A stretch of 64,000 nucleotides of DNA, taken from an uncultured bacterium (GTDB lineage Bacteria > UBP6 > UBA1177). The stretch's first letter is position 1. Each line of letters opens with the position of its first letter. A model generated the notes under the pieces. It made no database searches. It worked only from the letters and a program-made list of their open reading frames with translations, and had not been told where the DNA came from. Both the position numbers and the translations under genes were made by a program. Location: assembly GCA_905233945.1 (NCBI GenBank), contig CAJOFY010000021.1, positions 13,026-77,025 on the forward strand, in the 5' to 3' direction. Below are positions 44,956 to 53,794 of the stretch, one piece after another.

Positions 44956-45954
44956 TCATTGAGCTATTTTGTTATTTTTTTCCTTCGGCTTGATAACAAT
45001 CAATGTAGAGACCAAAGACATTGCGATTATAGCCTTGACACGCAGAATGAAAGTCACCAGACTTCCGGCTTCACCGGGCAGCCCCATGAAAGCGAACATC
45101 AGGAAACCTATCCCCTCGCCGACTCCGAATTTCATCGGGATGAATGCCGAAATGTAATTACCCAGATTTATTGCGCAATGTATAAGAATAAGAGTCGAAA
45201 GCGAATAATTGAAACCTGAAAAATATGTGCACAAAAGAAATGTAAGCAGCGAGACATGACGGGCAAAATACTGGAGCCAGAAAGTCTTTTTATAGTCAAG
45301 AGGACGCTCTTTCTTGAAAAGTTTCAGATCATGATCCATCTGCTCGGCTTTTTTTATCAGCTCATCGGTATTCTTTTTTCCCAAATATTTCAGCAACTTG
45401 ACGACTTTGACCGATATATTGGACTTTATAAGAATCATCATGCCGAAATAAGGCAGAAAACCTAAAGCCGAGAACAGAAGTATCAACCAGAATTTATCCA
45501 GCTGATATGTTTCATCCGGCATAATGAACGAAAAGATCAGCGAAAGGATGACCATTGCCGATATGGAAAAAGCTTTTGAAAGTTTATAGATGTAATTCCA
45601 CAGAACGACTCCCTTTATCGAATTTTCCGTTCCCGCGACCTCTTTCATCATCCCTATTTTGACGAGTTCGCCGACTTCCCACGGAATGATATAGTTTGTC
45701 AGAGAACCCATGCAGTTTGATGAAAATATTCTCAGAAAATTTTTCCTTTGCGGCAGCGAATAATAAAGCCCGAGCGTGTCAGAACCGTTTTCCAAAAATC
45801 CGCAGCATATAAGAATTACAGCTCCGCCCCATCCGACTTTGACAAAAGCGTCAATCAGCTTGTCGAAACCGATGCCTCTGAGAAGAAAAAAGAGAATGGT
45901 CAAAGAGAGGATGAAAAAAGCGACTCTTAATAGATTTTTATTTTTGACTCCCAT
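44956..45954 (-). CDS. Lysylphosphatidylglycerol-synthase-TM/flippase-like membrane protein (UPF0104 type)
   Basis: 332 aa. Start at 45954 (MGVKNKN), with GGAGC some 10 nt upstream; an upstream GTG/TTG frame is less likely. About eight hydrophobic segments; GFDKLIDAFVKVGWGG near the front, NYIIPWEVGELVKIGMMKE in the centre and SAFIPMKFGVGEGIGF near the end fit the lysylphosphatidylglycerol synthase TM region/UPF0104 family. May move a lipid or anchor an envelope pathway; substrate unknown. Confidence 0.75.
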   Translation of the reverse strand: MGVKNKNLLRVAFFILSLTILFFLLRGIGFDKLIDAFVKVGWGGAVILICCGFLENGSDTLGLYYSLPQRKNFLRIFSSNCMGSLTNYIIPWEVGELVKIGMMKEVAGTENSIKGVVLWNYIYKLSKAFSISAMVILSLIFSFIMPDETYQLDKFWLILLFSALGFLPYFGMMILIKSNISVKVVKLLKYLGKKNTDELIKKAEQMDHDLKLFKKERPLDYKKTFWLQYFARHVSLLTFLLCTYFSGFNYSLSTLILIHCAINLGNYISAFIPMKFGVGEGIGFLMFAFMGLPGEAGSLVTFILRVKAIIAMSLVSTLIVIKPKEKNNKIAQ

Positions 45955-45989
45955 AAAAACACAGCTCCAAGGCACAGAAAAAGCGGTTT

Positions 45990-46017
45990 ATATTATAGAT
46001 TTGACGCTGATTGTCAA
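45990..46017 (-). promoter_or_regulatory. Promoter overlapping the stop of the upstream aldolase-like gene
   Basis: Minus strand TTGACA (46012-46017) overlaps the stop codon of 46014-47069; TAATAT (45990-45995) follows after 16 bp. Drives the flippase-like gene. Confidence 0.5.
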
Positions 46018-47069
46018 TTGAGATGAGAGATTTCCTTTATCAAAGCTGCGGCATCGCTCTCTTTTGTCGCCCAGCTCGTGCAGATTCTGACTGCGGTCCG
46101 CTTTTCATCGACCTTTTCCCAGAAGGCAAAAGAGAACTTTTTCGAGAGTTTTTCATAAATTTCATCCTGGAAAACCGGAAAAATCTGGTTTGTAGGCGAA
46201 TCGAAAAGAAACTCTATCCCGTTGTTTTTTAAGGCGTTTTTTATTTCAGCCGCCATTGTCACGGCGTGTTCCGCAAGCCTGAAATAAAGATTGTCGGAAA
46301 AAAGTGTCATAAACTGGATCCCGAGCAGCCGCCCTTTCGCCAGCATTCCGCCGCGCTGTTTTATTATGTTGCGGAAATCTTTCTTGAAATCGTTGTTTGT
46401 TATCACGACCGCTTCGCCGAAGAGCGCGCCGTTTTTTGTTCCGCCGATATAAAAAACATCGCAGAGTGATGCAATATCCGGCAGAGTCAGGTCGTTCCCT
46501 ACTGCCTTAATCCCGTAACCGAGACGCGCTCCGTCGATAAAAAGAGGAAGTCTGTATTTGAGGCAGACATTGCGGAGTTCCGAAAGTTCGCGCTTGGAAT
46601 AAACCGTGCCGTTTTCTGTCGGAAACGAGATATAAACCATTCCAGGCTGCACGATATGCTCGTAATTACAGTTATTTACGCAGGATTTCACATATTTTTC
46701 AACTTGATCTGCCGTAAGTTTCCCGTCACCGGAAGGAAGTGCTAAAACCTTGTGACCGGTCGATTCGATTGCGCCTGTTTCATGCACGTTCACATGCCCC
46801 GTCACCGCCGAAACAACGCCCTGATGCGGTCTGAGTATCGCCGAAATGACAGTCGTATTCGTCTGAGTTCCGCCGACAAGAAAATGGACATCCGGCACAT
46901 TTTTTCCCCGTTTTCCGGCAAATCCGCACGCCGCGAGAATGAGTTTTTTCGCCTTTTCGCAGTATTTGTCGCAGCCGTAGCCGTCAGTCTGCTCGAAATT
47001 GGTTTTTTCAAGCATTTTCAGAATATCAGGATGACATCCTTCAAGATAGTCGCAGTCGAATTTTATCAT
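46014..47069 (-). CDS. Threonine-aldolase-like PLP enzyme
   Basis: 351 aa. Fold-type I PLP enzyme of the beta-eliminating lyase/threonine aldolase group: VHFLVGGTQTNTTVIS near the front, LFIDGARLGYGIKAVG with the PLP-ring Asp, and YIGGTKNGALFGEAVV with the Schiff-base Lys. Probably cleaves threonine or a related beta-hydroxy amino acid to glycine and an aldehyde. Divergent from ygiQ with promoter at 47095-47122. Confidence 0.85.
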   Translation of the reverse strand: MIKFDCDYLEGCHPDILKMLEKTNFEQTDGYGCDKYCEKAKKLILAACGFAGKRGKNVPDVHFLVGGTQTNTTVISAILRPHQGVVSAVTGHVNVHETGAIESTGHKVLALPSGDGKLTADQVEKYVKSCVNNCNYEHIVQPGMVYISFPTENGTVYSKRELSELRNVCLKYRLPLFIDGARLGYGIKAVGNDLTLPDIASLCDVFYIGGTKNGALFGEAVVITNNDFKKDFRNIIKQRGGMLAKGRLLGIQFMTLFSDNLYFRLAEHAVTMAAEIKNALKNNGIEFLFDSPTNQIFPVFQDEIYEKLSKKFSFAFWEKVDEKRTAVRICTSWATKESDAAALIKEISHLN

Positions 47070-47094
47070 TTTTTCACCTCACAAAAAGCTGTGA

Positions 47095-47122
47095 ATAGTA
47101 TATTTTCGGAAATGCTTGTCAA
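47095..47122 (-). promoter_or_regulatory. Promoter of the threonine-aldolase-like gene
   Basis: Minus strand TTGACA (47117-47122), 16-bp spacer, TACTAT (47095-47100), 26 bp before the start. Confidence 0.5.
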
Positions 47123-47175
47123 TTTCACCTTTTCGTATTAAATTCCAGCGGTTGTTGATTTTTAGGGAATTTCCG

Positions 47176-48864
47176 ATGTTTATTCCGACGACAAAAGAAG
47201 AGCTGAAAAAACTCGACTGGGAAAAGTGCGACATAATTTTTGTGAGCGGAGATGCCTACATCGACACCTATTTCGACGGATGCGCGATTTTAGGCAAGTA
47301 CTTGATAAAACACGGCTTTCGCGTCGGAATCATAAGTCAGCCAGATATAAATTCCGCTAATGACATCAGCCGTCTCGGGGTTCCTGAGCTTTTCTGGGGC
47401 GTGAGCGGCGGCGCAATGGACAGCATGGTCGCGAACTACACTTCATCAGGGCTTCCGCGAAAAGAAGACGACCTCACTCCAGGCGGGATCAACAACAAAC
47501 GTCCCGACAGAGCGGTTTTGAAGTATGTAAACCTCATCCAGCGCACTTTTACCGAAAAAAAGCTGATAACGATAGGCGGAATCGAAGCAAGTCTCCGCCG
47601 TTTCGCCCATTACGACTCGCATACAGACAAAATCAGAGGCTCTATCCTTGCCGATTCGAAAGCCGACATCCTCGTTTTCGGGATGGGTGAAAAAGCTAAT
47701 CTGGAACTTGCAAGCGCAATAAAAAACGGCGGAAATATTGAACAAATCCGCGGTATCTGCTATATGGCAAAAGAGGCTCCGGCAGATTTTGTGAAACTTC
47801 CCGACTTTGAAGAATGTGCCGCTTCTAAAGACAAATTCCTCGAAATGTCGAAACTCTTTTTCAATTCGTGCAAACTCAAAAAAGGAATCGTCCAGAAACA
47901 GGCCGGAAGGTTTGTCGTGCAGAATCCGCCCGCAATTCCGCTCACAAGCGCGGAACTTGACGAGATCCACGAACTCGATTTTGAAAGAGCTGTCCACCCC
48001 TACTATGCCAAAATGGGAGAAGTGAGAGCTTTAGACACGATCAAAAGCTCGGTCCTGACTCACCGCGGCTGCTTCGGAGCATGCTCATTCTGCTCGATCA
48101 CAGCGCATCAGGGTGCCGACATAATTTCAAGAAGCGAGGAATCGATAATCCGCGAAATCACGAAAATGGCTTCAAAACCTGGATTCAACGGGATAATCAG
48201 CGACCTCGGCGGCCCCACGGCAAACATGTACGGAATGGATTTCGTCAAAGGGGAAAACGGCCACTGCGCCCTCAGAGAATGTCTTTTCCCGAAAGTCTGC
48301 GACAAACTGCCGGTTGACCACTCGCGTCAGATCGCACTTCTCAAAAAAGTCAGAAAAATCAAGAATATCAAGCACATATTTATTTCTTCAGGAATCCGCT
48401 ACGACCTTATTTTAGCCGACAAAGTCCACGGCCAGGAATATCTTAACGAAATTCTTACGCACCACATTTCGGGGCAGATGAAAATAGCTCCCGAACACAT
48501 AATCAAAGATGTCACCGATTTGATGAACAAACCCGACGGCCGCAACCTGAAAGAGTTCAAGGAACTTTTCGATAGAACTGTGCGGAAGCTGAAAAGCCCG
48601 CTTTTCCTAACCTACTACTTCATCGCGGCGTTTCCGGGCTGCACCGAGCGGCATCAGATCGAAGCGAAAAAGTTCATCTCAAGTGTTCTGAAAACCAACC
48701 CGAAACAAGTCCAGATCTTCACGCCTACCCCTTCGACCGAAGCCACCGCGCTCTACTGGACGGAAAAGAATTTCGATGGAAAAAAGATTTTTGTCGAAAA
48801 GAATTTCAAAGGAAGAAAACGGCAGAAGGAAATAATCACCGAGCGGAAAAAAATTGGCGGATGA
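47176..48864 (+). CDS. ygiQ: YgiQ-family radical SAM protein
   Basis: 562 aa. Start set at 47176 (MFIPTTKEELKKLDW), matching the family N-terminus; a longer frame to 47116 lacks support. B12-binding-like front (CDIIFVSGDAYIDTYFDG), then radical SAM cluster HRGCFGACSFCSITAHQG (CxxxCxxC), and late FTPTPSTEATALYWTE motif, all diagnostic. Reaction unknown for the family. Stop overlaps the next gene's ATG by 4 bp. Confidence 0.93.
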   Translation: MFIPTTKEELKKLDWEKCDIIFVSGDAYIDTYFDGCAILGKYLIKHGFRVGIISQPDINSANDISRLGVPELFWGVSGGAMDSMVANYTSSGLPRKEDDLTPGGINNKRPDRAVLKYVNLIQRTFTEKKLITIGGIEASLRRFAHYDSHTDKIRGSILADSKADILVFGMGEKANLELASAIKNGGNIEQIRGICYMAKEAPADFVKLPDFEECAASKDKFLEMSKLFFNSCKLKKGIVQKQAGRFVVQNPPAIPLTSAELDEIHELDFERAVHPYYAKMGEVRALDTIKSSVLTHRGCFGACSFCSITAHQGADIISRSEESIIREITKMASKPGFNGIISDLGGPTANMYGMDFVKGENGHCALRECLFPKVCDKLPVDHSRQIALLKKVRKIKNIKHIFISSGIRYDLILADKVHGQEYLNEILTHHISGQMKIAPEHIIKDVTDLMNKPDGRNLKEFKELFDRTVRKLKSPLFLTYYFIAAFPGCTERHQIEAKKFISSVLKTNPKQVQIFTPTPSTEATALYWTEKNFDGKKIFVEKNFKGRKRQKEIITERKKIGG

Positions 48865-49349
48865 CTTTCAAATTAAAATACATTACGCCGGAAGGCTTCG
48901 ACGACATCGTGATGGAATCTGATGGCAAGTTTCTCACAGGACTCAGGTTCGAACAATGCAAAACCGAATTTGACATGACTGATGATCTGCCGGTTTTCAC
49001 CGAAACCTGCCGCTGGCTCGACATCTATTTCAGCGGTCAACAGCCGGACTGGCTGCCTGAATATAAAATCGAATTCCCCACCTCTTTCAGAAAAGAGGTC
49101 CTAGAAGAAACATCCAAAATTCCTTTTGGAAAAGCAATGACTTACGGTGAAATCGCACAAAGGATCGCGAGCAAGCGCGGAATCGCGAAAATGTCGGCGC
49201 AGGCAGTCGGCGGAGCTCTCGGCTGGAACCCGCTCTGCATCATAATCCCCTGTCACCGTGTCATCGGCGCAGATGGAAAACTCACAGGTTACGGCGGCGG
49301 AATCAAAAACAAAACTGCGCTGCTTGAACTGGAATACAGCGCCGTCTGA
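48861..49349 (+). CDS. ogt: Methylated-DNA-protein-cysteine methyltransferase
   Basis: 162 aa. C-terminal catalytic domain with the acceptor IIPCHRVIGADGKLTGYGGGIKNK and the DNA-binding helix GAVGGALGWNPL-type AVGGALGWNP. Transfers the alkyl group from O6-methylguanine to its own Cys, a suicide repair. Translationally coupled to ygiQ. The last core-type gene before the accessory island. Confidence 0.93.
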   Translation: MTFKLKYITPEGFDDIVMESDGKFLTGLRFEQCKTEFDMTDDLPVFTETCRWLDIYFSGQQPDWLPEYKIEFPTSFRKEVLEETSKIPFGKAMTYGEIAQRIASKRGIAKMSAQAVGGALGWNPLCIIIPCHRVIGADGKLTGYGGGIKNKTALLELEYSAV

Positions 49350-49543
49350 AAAAATTTCACTTTTTTTTCAAAACCGGGGCTTTTTTTCTTGACTTTTTTA
49401 TCGGAATTTCGTAAAATACTTGCGTAATTTTTAAAAGTTGCGACATAAATGATTCGGTAAGTGCTAATTGCGTAATTAAAATAATTAAACCTTATATTTG
49501 TGCCGCCATTATTGTAAAATTGAACCAAAGACGGGGAAAAACT
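49350..49543 (+). repeat. Promoter-leader module L, copy 1
   Basis: First of three about 190-bp copies (others 53293-53484 and 59841-60027). Conserved parts: TCAAAACC(G/A)GGGC T-rich stretch, promoter, TGCGTAATTTTTAAAAGTTGCGAC, then AT-rich leader with GTGCTAATTGCG and final GGGGAAAAACTATG. Copy 1 leads straight into the 440-aa gene. Confidence 0.85.
49389..49417 (+). promoter_or_regulatory. Promoter within module L copy 1
   Basis: TTGACT (49389-49394), 17 bp, TAAAAT (49412-49417). The leader to the ATG is about 120 nt, long enough for RNA-level control. Confidence 0.7.
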
Positions 49544-50866
49544 ATGCAAAATCCTAATGAAAACAAGCATGTATCGGCTCTTTTGGGAAGTGATGACAGA
49601 ATTCCGTCGTTCGCGGTGGTTTCTCTGGAAAATCCGCTTTTAACCGCCGAAGAGAACGAAAAATCGTTTAAAAGGTTTGAAGAAACCATGCATAGCGGCT
49701 GCTATTTGGTGAAAAGGATCAGAAAGGACGAAAACTCTCCCCTATTTTACTTTATAATAAATGAGCACTCCTCGGGAATAGGCTGGATCCTGAACACTTG
49801 GAAACTGAAAGGCGGTGTTTTCGCAATAAGAGACAAAAAGAAAAAAATCATGACTTATGAGTATCTGGAGACCGGCGAAAACATGAAATATTTCAAGATG
49901 GAAAATGTCACGACCGAAGCGGAAGTCAAGGAATTTCTGAATTTTATTAGCCACTTAGGTTTTAACATCGGTTTTGATTTGCTGGAAAAAGCCGCAAAAG
50001 AAATGCATGATTACCTGGACAGATGCGTCGGAAACGGCGAATACTTCCGGAGACTCAGAAAACAGGTATACGGCGACACCGCCCACGGTTTTTCCAGAAT
50101 GATGAACCGCGGTTTTATGTATGAAACCCCTGAACATAAAAAAGAACGGGAAGAAAGAGTTGCGAAATCGACCGCTCCGGTGGCGGACGCAGCATACTTC
50201 GCACGGTGGCACGAACAAAGAAAGCTTGAATTAACTGAGAAATTCGGTCAGTTCGTGAAAGAATACAATAAAAGCGCAGAAATCCACAACAGCAAATACA
50301 AACTAAAGCCTCTGCCTCCGCTCATAGAGGGGAAATATACCGTCAATGACAACTGCACGATAGATATCGAGGGCAATTTCAACCTTGAAGAGATGCACGA
50401 TTTTACAATCGTCAGAGACTCCGAAAAACCGAAATATGAAAAAAGCCTTTTTTACAGGATCGAGTTTTTTTCCTTTAAAATCAATAAAGTAACCGGAAAT
50501 TTCAGGATTTCTTCGACTCATTTGCGTGATCTGGAAGCGTTCCCGCGTGTTGTCGAAGGAAATGTCGATATTTCAGGAAACACGCAGCTCAGAACGGCTA
50601 AATGCATTGAGGGAAGTGCCATAAAAGGCAACTGTTTTATCGAATGCAACTCAGAAAATCTCTATTTTCCGGGATCGGTCGGCGGCAGTTTCCGCATAGA
50701 AAACCCGGGCTGGAAAAAACTGCATTTCAAAAAACCTGTCACTGTCGGCGGCCGCTTCACTTTTCTGAACATGCACTGCAACGATCCGGAAGCGCAGGAG
50801 ATCAAAGAAAAGATCACGGCAAAAGAATACAGATTCGGGGAAGCGGAGAAAAAGGAGGAAATATGA
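49544..50866 (+). CDS. LRR-like repeat protein with DUF3293-like N-terminal region
   Basis: 440 aa. Start at 49544 behind GGGGAAAAACT. Residues about 20-140 (RIPSFAVVSLENPLLTAEENEKSFKRF...FYFIINEH) match, in order, the N-terminal parts of the products at 50863 and 52485. The C-terminal half has about 20-residue leucine-rich-like repeats (FPRVVEGNVDISGN, LYFPGSVGGSFRIEN, FKKPVTVGGRFTFLN). The section TEKFGQFVKEYNKSA to EGKYTVNDNCTIDIEGNF recurs in the gene at 63603. No named function; the repeats suggest protein binding. First gene of a four-gene set with ATGA coupling to the next. Confidence 0.6.
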   Translation: MQNPNENKHVSALLGSDDRIPSFAVVSLENPLLTAEENEKSFKRFEETMHSGCYLVKRIRKDENSPLFYFIINEHSSGIGWILNTWKLKGGVFAIRDKKKKIMTYEYLETGENMKYFKMENVTTEAEVKEFLNFISHLGFNIGFDLLEKAAKEMHDYLDRCVGNGEYFRRLRKQVYGDTAHGFSRMMNRGFMYETPEHKKEREERVAKSTAPVADAAYFARWHEQRKLELTEKFGQFVKEYNKSAEIHNSKYKLKPLPPLIEGKYTVNDNCTIDIEGNFNLEEMHDFTIVRDSEKPKYEKSLFYRIEFFSFKINKVTGNFRISSTHLRDLEAFPRVVEGNVDISGNTQLRTAKCIEGSAIKGNCFIECNSENLYFPGSVGGSFRIENPGWKKLHFKKPVTVGGRFTFLNMHCNDPEAQEIKEKITAKEYRFGEAEKKEEI

Positions 50867-51696
50867 CTGAAAAAACAAAAAAACTGCCTGACAAACAGAC
50901 GGTCGATCAGGTGATCGAAAACGTCATTGCCACAAGCGGCGATTCTCCAGGACTTGAAGAAATGCTCAAAGAGATCTTCAAGGATCCCGAAGAGACCGCT
51001 GAAAGAAATTACGACAGGAACATCAAAACTTTTGGCATAATAACTGCAATAGATCCGATGGGTTATCACTACTCTGACGAAGAAAACGAAAAGCGGACAG
51101 AGGATATGAAAATACAAATAAGCTGTTCCTCGCTTCTGCCGACCTTGCCGATCGATGTTATGCGCGGTGACGAAAAAACCCGCTACTTTTTCGTTATGAA
51201 TCCCGATGAAGACATTATGCGTTTTTTTGCGACGCTTTTCGGCCAGAGAACTTTCGTCATGGGTTTTTTAGAGCGCAATAAAAAAGGAAAACTGATAAAC
51301 AAATTAAGGTATTACGAAACCATTACCGATGAGACGGAAACACGGAAATACAGGGTTCAGAACTATAGAGGAAAAAGGAATAAACACAAAACTCTGGTGG
51401 CATTCCTGGAATTCAAAGTTGAAAAGATCTACCAGTATGAGCCGGATGGCAAAACTGAAGGCGAAATTTCCTTCGCCCCTAAACGCGGCTGCGACGCAGG
51501 AATAACTATCTCACTGGAATCATTGAATAAAGTTCTAAGCGATGCATACGATGATCTTGAAAAACGCTTTGCCGGAAAAGATAGGGCAAAAATAGATATA
51601 TTACTGAAAAGAACGACTCTTGAACCCAAAAAATGGTGCGCCCGTGGCAAATGGCACTGGCGCGGTTGTCTTTACTACCATGAACTGCTGTTTTAA
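50863..51696 (+). CDS. DUF3293-like protein
   Basis: 277 aa. Start at 50863, with AAGGAGG and overlapping the previous stop (ATGA); a much longer upstream frame is spurious. The stretch IITAIDPMGYHYSDEENEKR ... FFATLFGQRTFVMG follows the DUF3293-type order (start strand, E-E-N, then FGQ-x-x-x-x-G). The C-terminal about 110 residues are unassigned and end with a Trp/Cys patch (KWCARGKWHWRGCLYY). Not a known enzyme. One of three related proteins in this cluster. Confidence 0.5.
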   Translation: MTEKTKKLPDKQTVDQVIENVIATSGDSPGLEEMLKEIFKDPEETAERNYDRNIKTFGIITAIDPMGYHYSDEENEKRTEDMKIQISCSSLLPTLPIDVMRGDEKTRYFFVMNPDEDIMRFFATLFGQRTFVMGFLERNKKGKLINKLRYYETITDETETRKYRVQNYRGKRNKHKTLVAFLEFKVEKIYQYEPDGKTEGEISFAPKRGCDAGITISLESLNKVLSDAYDDLEKRFAGKDRAKIDILLKRTTLEPKKWCARGKWHWRGCLYYHELLF

Positions 51697-51706
51697 GGAG
51701 GAAAAA

Positions 51707-52480
51707 ATGTCCACAGCTTTCACATTCAGGATAGAATCGGAAGAAGGCGGAAAAACAGTCACTCTTTCAAATAAAGGCTTAAAGAAAAGCAGAATCTTTT
51801 CAAGATGTTACCTCTTTAAATACGGTTTTGACAAAGACCTTGACCCGGCTCTGAGGGCGAAATTCATCGAGCGCATCAAATTTCCGAAAAAAGAGGATGA
51901 AAAAACGGTCGACGCATTCGTCAGAAACGCAGTCGACACACTGCATGAAACGATCGATCTCTATGAATTCGATACCGTAGTTATTCCTCAGTCGAAATCG
52001 GGAGTTAACACAAAAATGCTCGCATATTTGGATATGTATAACCACCCATATTATTCGCTTTTCGAGGTCGTGAAAAAGCTCCCGGCCGAGATAGAATTCG
52101 ACTACAAAAAATTCAGGATCGAAGTCTTAGACGATGTTTTCGAGGAAGGGGGCAGGATCAAGCGCAGATACAGCGAAAAAGAGAAAGCCGGAATCCTCTC
52201 CAAAATGGAAAAACTGATGTCGGAGATCCATGAAAAAGACTATTTTTCGATAGCGAGAGACTTTAATTCAAAATCCAAATATCGGAAATATTTAAAGAAT
52301 TTTTACATTTTCAAAAACAACGACGAAGCCGAGGAATTCAGGAACCTGCTCAAACCCAGGATCCTCCTGATCGACGATGTCATGACAAGCGGAACCACAC
52401 TCTCATTCATTTTCAAGACGATCCGCGCCCTGAATCCGGAAGCCGAAATCGTTGTTTTTACACTAATCGGAAAGGAGTAA
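51707..52480 (+). CDS. Phosphoribosyltransferase-fold protein
   Basis: 257 aa. Start at 51707 behind AAGGAGG. C-terminal PRPP-binding motif RILLIDDVMTSGTTLSFIFKTI; an upstream hydrophobic strand TVVIPQSKSGVNTKM fits the first half of a PRTase core, and a helical insert of about 100 residues separates them. ComF-like or a PRTase with unknown base substrate. Some defence and RNA-processing systems use such domains; here it sits between two DUF3293-like genes. Confidence 0.65.
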   Translation: MSTAFTFRIESEEGGKTVTLSNKGLKKSRIFSRCYLFKYGFDKDLDPALRAKFIERIKFPKKEDEKTVDAFVRNAVDTLHETIDLYEFDTVVIPQSKSGVNTKMLAYLDMYNHPYYSLFEVVKKLPAEIEFDYKKFRIEVLDDVFEEGGRIKRRYSEKEKAGILSKMEKLMSEIHEKDYFSIARDFNSKSKYRKYLKNFYIFKNNDEAEEFRNLLKPRILLIDDVMTSGTTLSFIFKTIRALNPEAEIVVFTLIGKE

Positions 52481-52484
52481 AAAA

Positions 52485-53258
52485 ATGACTGAAACCAACA
52501 TAAATACTGAAAAACAATCGATTTTATTCAACACAGATTCGAGGATACTCACCTTCTGCATCATGATGCCGGAAAATCCCGAAAAACCGTCCGAGAGCAG
52601 CGAAAACAAGCGTCTGAACGAAAAATTTGTGAAAGAAATTTCTCAATATGGATTCCCGTATGCGGAAATGACAGACCCTGGTCTAAAAAATACCAAAAAT
52701 TTCTATCTCTTTCTGAACGCGAGCTTTGAAAATGTCTCATTTTGCGCCGACCATTTCGCGCCTGATTTCATTTTCGGCGTAAGAAAAAATCTGACAAGCG
52801 ATTTCACCATCGCCTACTACAAACGGAACAGGATCGGAAAATACTGCAAAGCCGATTCAGGCGGCATAATTTTCGAAGAATTTTTCGAAAACCCCAGATT
52901 TGTTTACCAGCTTCTTGAAGGTTTTGAGGAACATATGGCTGAAACCCTTGTCGAAAAAGAGAAAGGCTACAACAAACTGCTTTACGAAACGGTTTTCGAG
53001 CAGAAAAAATTCACAGGTCAGCACATTCTGTCTGCCAGACACTTCCACCTTTTCGAAACAAAGAAACACCGCGAGCAGATGGAAAAAGAGAACGCATACA
53101 TGCAAACCGAGGAATACAAGGAAAAGCAGCGCGAATTTGACGAAAAACTGAAAGTTCTGCGCGAAAAAAACAGAAAATTCGAGGAAAGCCGGAGGCGGGA
53201 AGCGATGGAAAAACGCAAATACAAGACAGCTCCGAAATCCGAAAAGGAGGAAAAATGA
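52485..53258 (+). CDS. DUF3293-like / coiled-coil protein
   Basis: 257 aa. Residues about 20-140 (RILTFCIMMPENPEKPSESSENKRL ... FYLFLNASFENVSFC) match the N-terminal regions at 49544 and 50863. C-terminal about 80 residues are a charged helix (HREQMEKENAYMQ, KLKVLREKNRKFEESR) ending APKSEKEEK. DNA for this end (ATGGAAAAACGCAAA...AAGGAGG) reappears as the leader peptide of rtcB at 60028. Its stop overlaps a further ATG. Confidence 0.55.
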   Translation: MTETNINTEKQSILFNTDSRILTFCIMMPENPEKPSESSENKRLNEKFVKEISQYGFPYAEMTDPGLKNTKNFYLFLNASFENVSFCADHFAPDFIFGVRKNLTSDFTIAYYKRNRIGKYCKADSGGIIFEEFFENPRFVYQLLEGFEEHMAETLVEKEKGYNKLLYETVFEQKKFTGQHILSARHFHLFETKKHREQMEKENAYMQTEEYKEKQREFDEKLKVLREKNRKFEESRRREAMEKRKYKTAPKSEKEEK

Positions 53259-53347
53259 GCACGATTATCTATGTGCACCGCCGTCTTGTAAAAAAAAATC
53301 ACTTTTTTTTCAAAACCGGGGCTTTTTTTCTTGATTTTTTTATCTGA
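53255..53347 (+). pseudogene. Truncated 30-codon ORF running into module L copy 2
   Basis: ATG overlaps the previous stop (ATGA) behind AAGGAGG. It reads MSTIIYVHRRL, then enters the repeat and stops after 30 codons. Probably the 5' end of a lost fifth gene, cut by insertion of, or recombination at, the L module. Confidence 0.35.
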
Positions 53348-53484
53348 ATTTTGTATAATGCTTGCGTAATTTTTAAAAGTTGCGACATAAATAATTCGGC
53401 AAGTGCTAATTGCGCAATTAAAATAATTGACTCGATATTTGTGTCGTTATTATTGCGTAATAAAAACCAAGTCGGGGAAAAACT
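53293..53484 (+). repeat. Promoter-leader module L, copy 2
   Basis: Aligns with copies 1 and 3 from the Cs/T-rich start through TGCGTAATTTTTAAAAGTTGCGAC to GTCGGGGAAAAACTATG. Promoter is TTGATT (53331-53336), 17 bp, perfect TATAAT (53354-53359), the strongest -10 of the three. It leads to a 26-aa ORF. Confidence 0.85.
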
Positions 53485-53565
53485 ATGAAAAAACGCAATT
53501 CAAGAAAAACATCAATAATTTCATCAGGTTACTCGTCAGATTTCACCGGTCTGACGAGTTTTTAG
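53485..53565 (+). CDS. 26-aa leader-like ORF
   Basis: ATG in the same position relative to module L as the 440-aa gene and the rtcB leader. Reads MKKRNSRKTSI... and ends inside a terminator hairpin (53531-53559), so ribosomes finishing it would occupy the stem. Could be a leader peptide controlling read-through to 53597, or what is left of a cassette. Confidence 0.4.
   Translation: MKKRNSRKTSIISSGYSSDFTGLTSF
53531..53565 (+). terminator. Intrinsic terminator inside the leader ORF
   Basis: Perfect 10-bp stem ACTCGTCAGA / TCTGACGAGT with a 9-nt loop, directly followed by TTTT and an extended T-rich tract. A classical Rho-independent terminator, or an attenuator given the overlapping ORF. Confidence 0.75.
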
Positions 53566-53596
53566 TTATTTTATTATTTTTTTTATGGAGGAAAAA

Positions 53597-53782
53597 ATGA
53601 TCGGTGTAGCAAAACAAGTCTCTTCTCAACAAGTTGACGTTTATGATGAAAACGGAAGCTTCAAATTCAGCAAGTACGGCGAACTGGTCGGTTACACTTC
53701 AACCACCGTTTCCATCAAAGATCCCGGCACTTCGCGGATCGATGTTTACGACGAAAACGGAAGCTTCAAATTCAGCAGGTAA
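53597..53782 (+). CDS. Small protein with two DVYDENGSFKFS repeats
   Basis: 61 aa, start at 53597 with GGAGG. Residues 11-26 and 47-60 repeat V/I-D-V-Y-D-E-N-G-S-F-K-F-S, separated by ELVGYTSTTVSIKDPGT. Predicted beta-strands only. Similar small repeats are seen in uncharacterised phage- and plasmid-associated proteins; no function known. Lies after the terminator, possibly dependent on read-through. Confidence 0.55.
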   Translation: MIGVAKQVSSQQVDVYDENGSFKFSKYGELVGYTSTTVSIKDPGTSRIDVYDENGSFKFSR

Positions 53783-53794
53783 TCGTTAATCAAA

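Noticed and set aside
50644-51117. Long N-terminal extension of the 50863 gene and its antisense frames
   Set aside because: The extension overlaps the coding end of the 440-aa gene; a strong AAGGAGG-ATG with ATGA overlap marks the true start.
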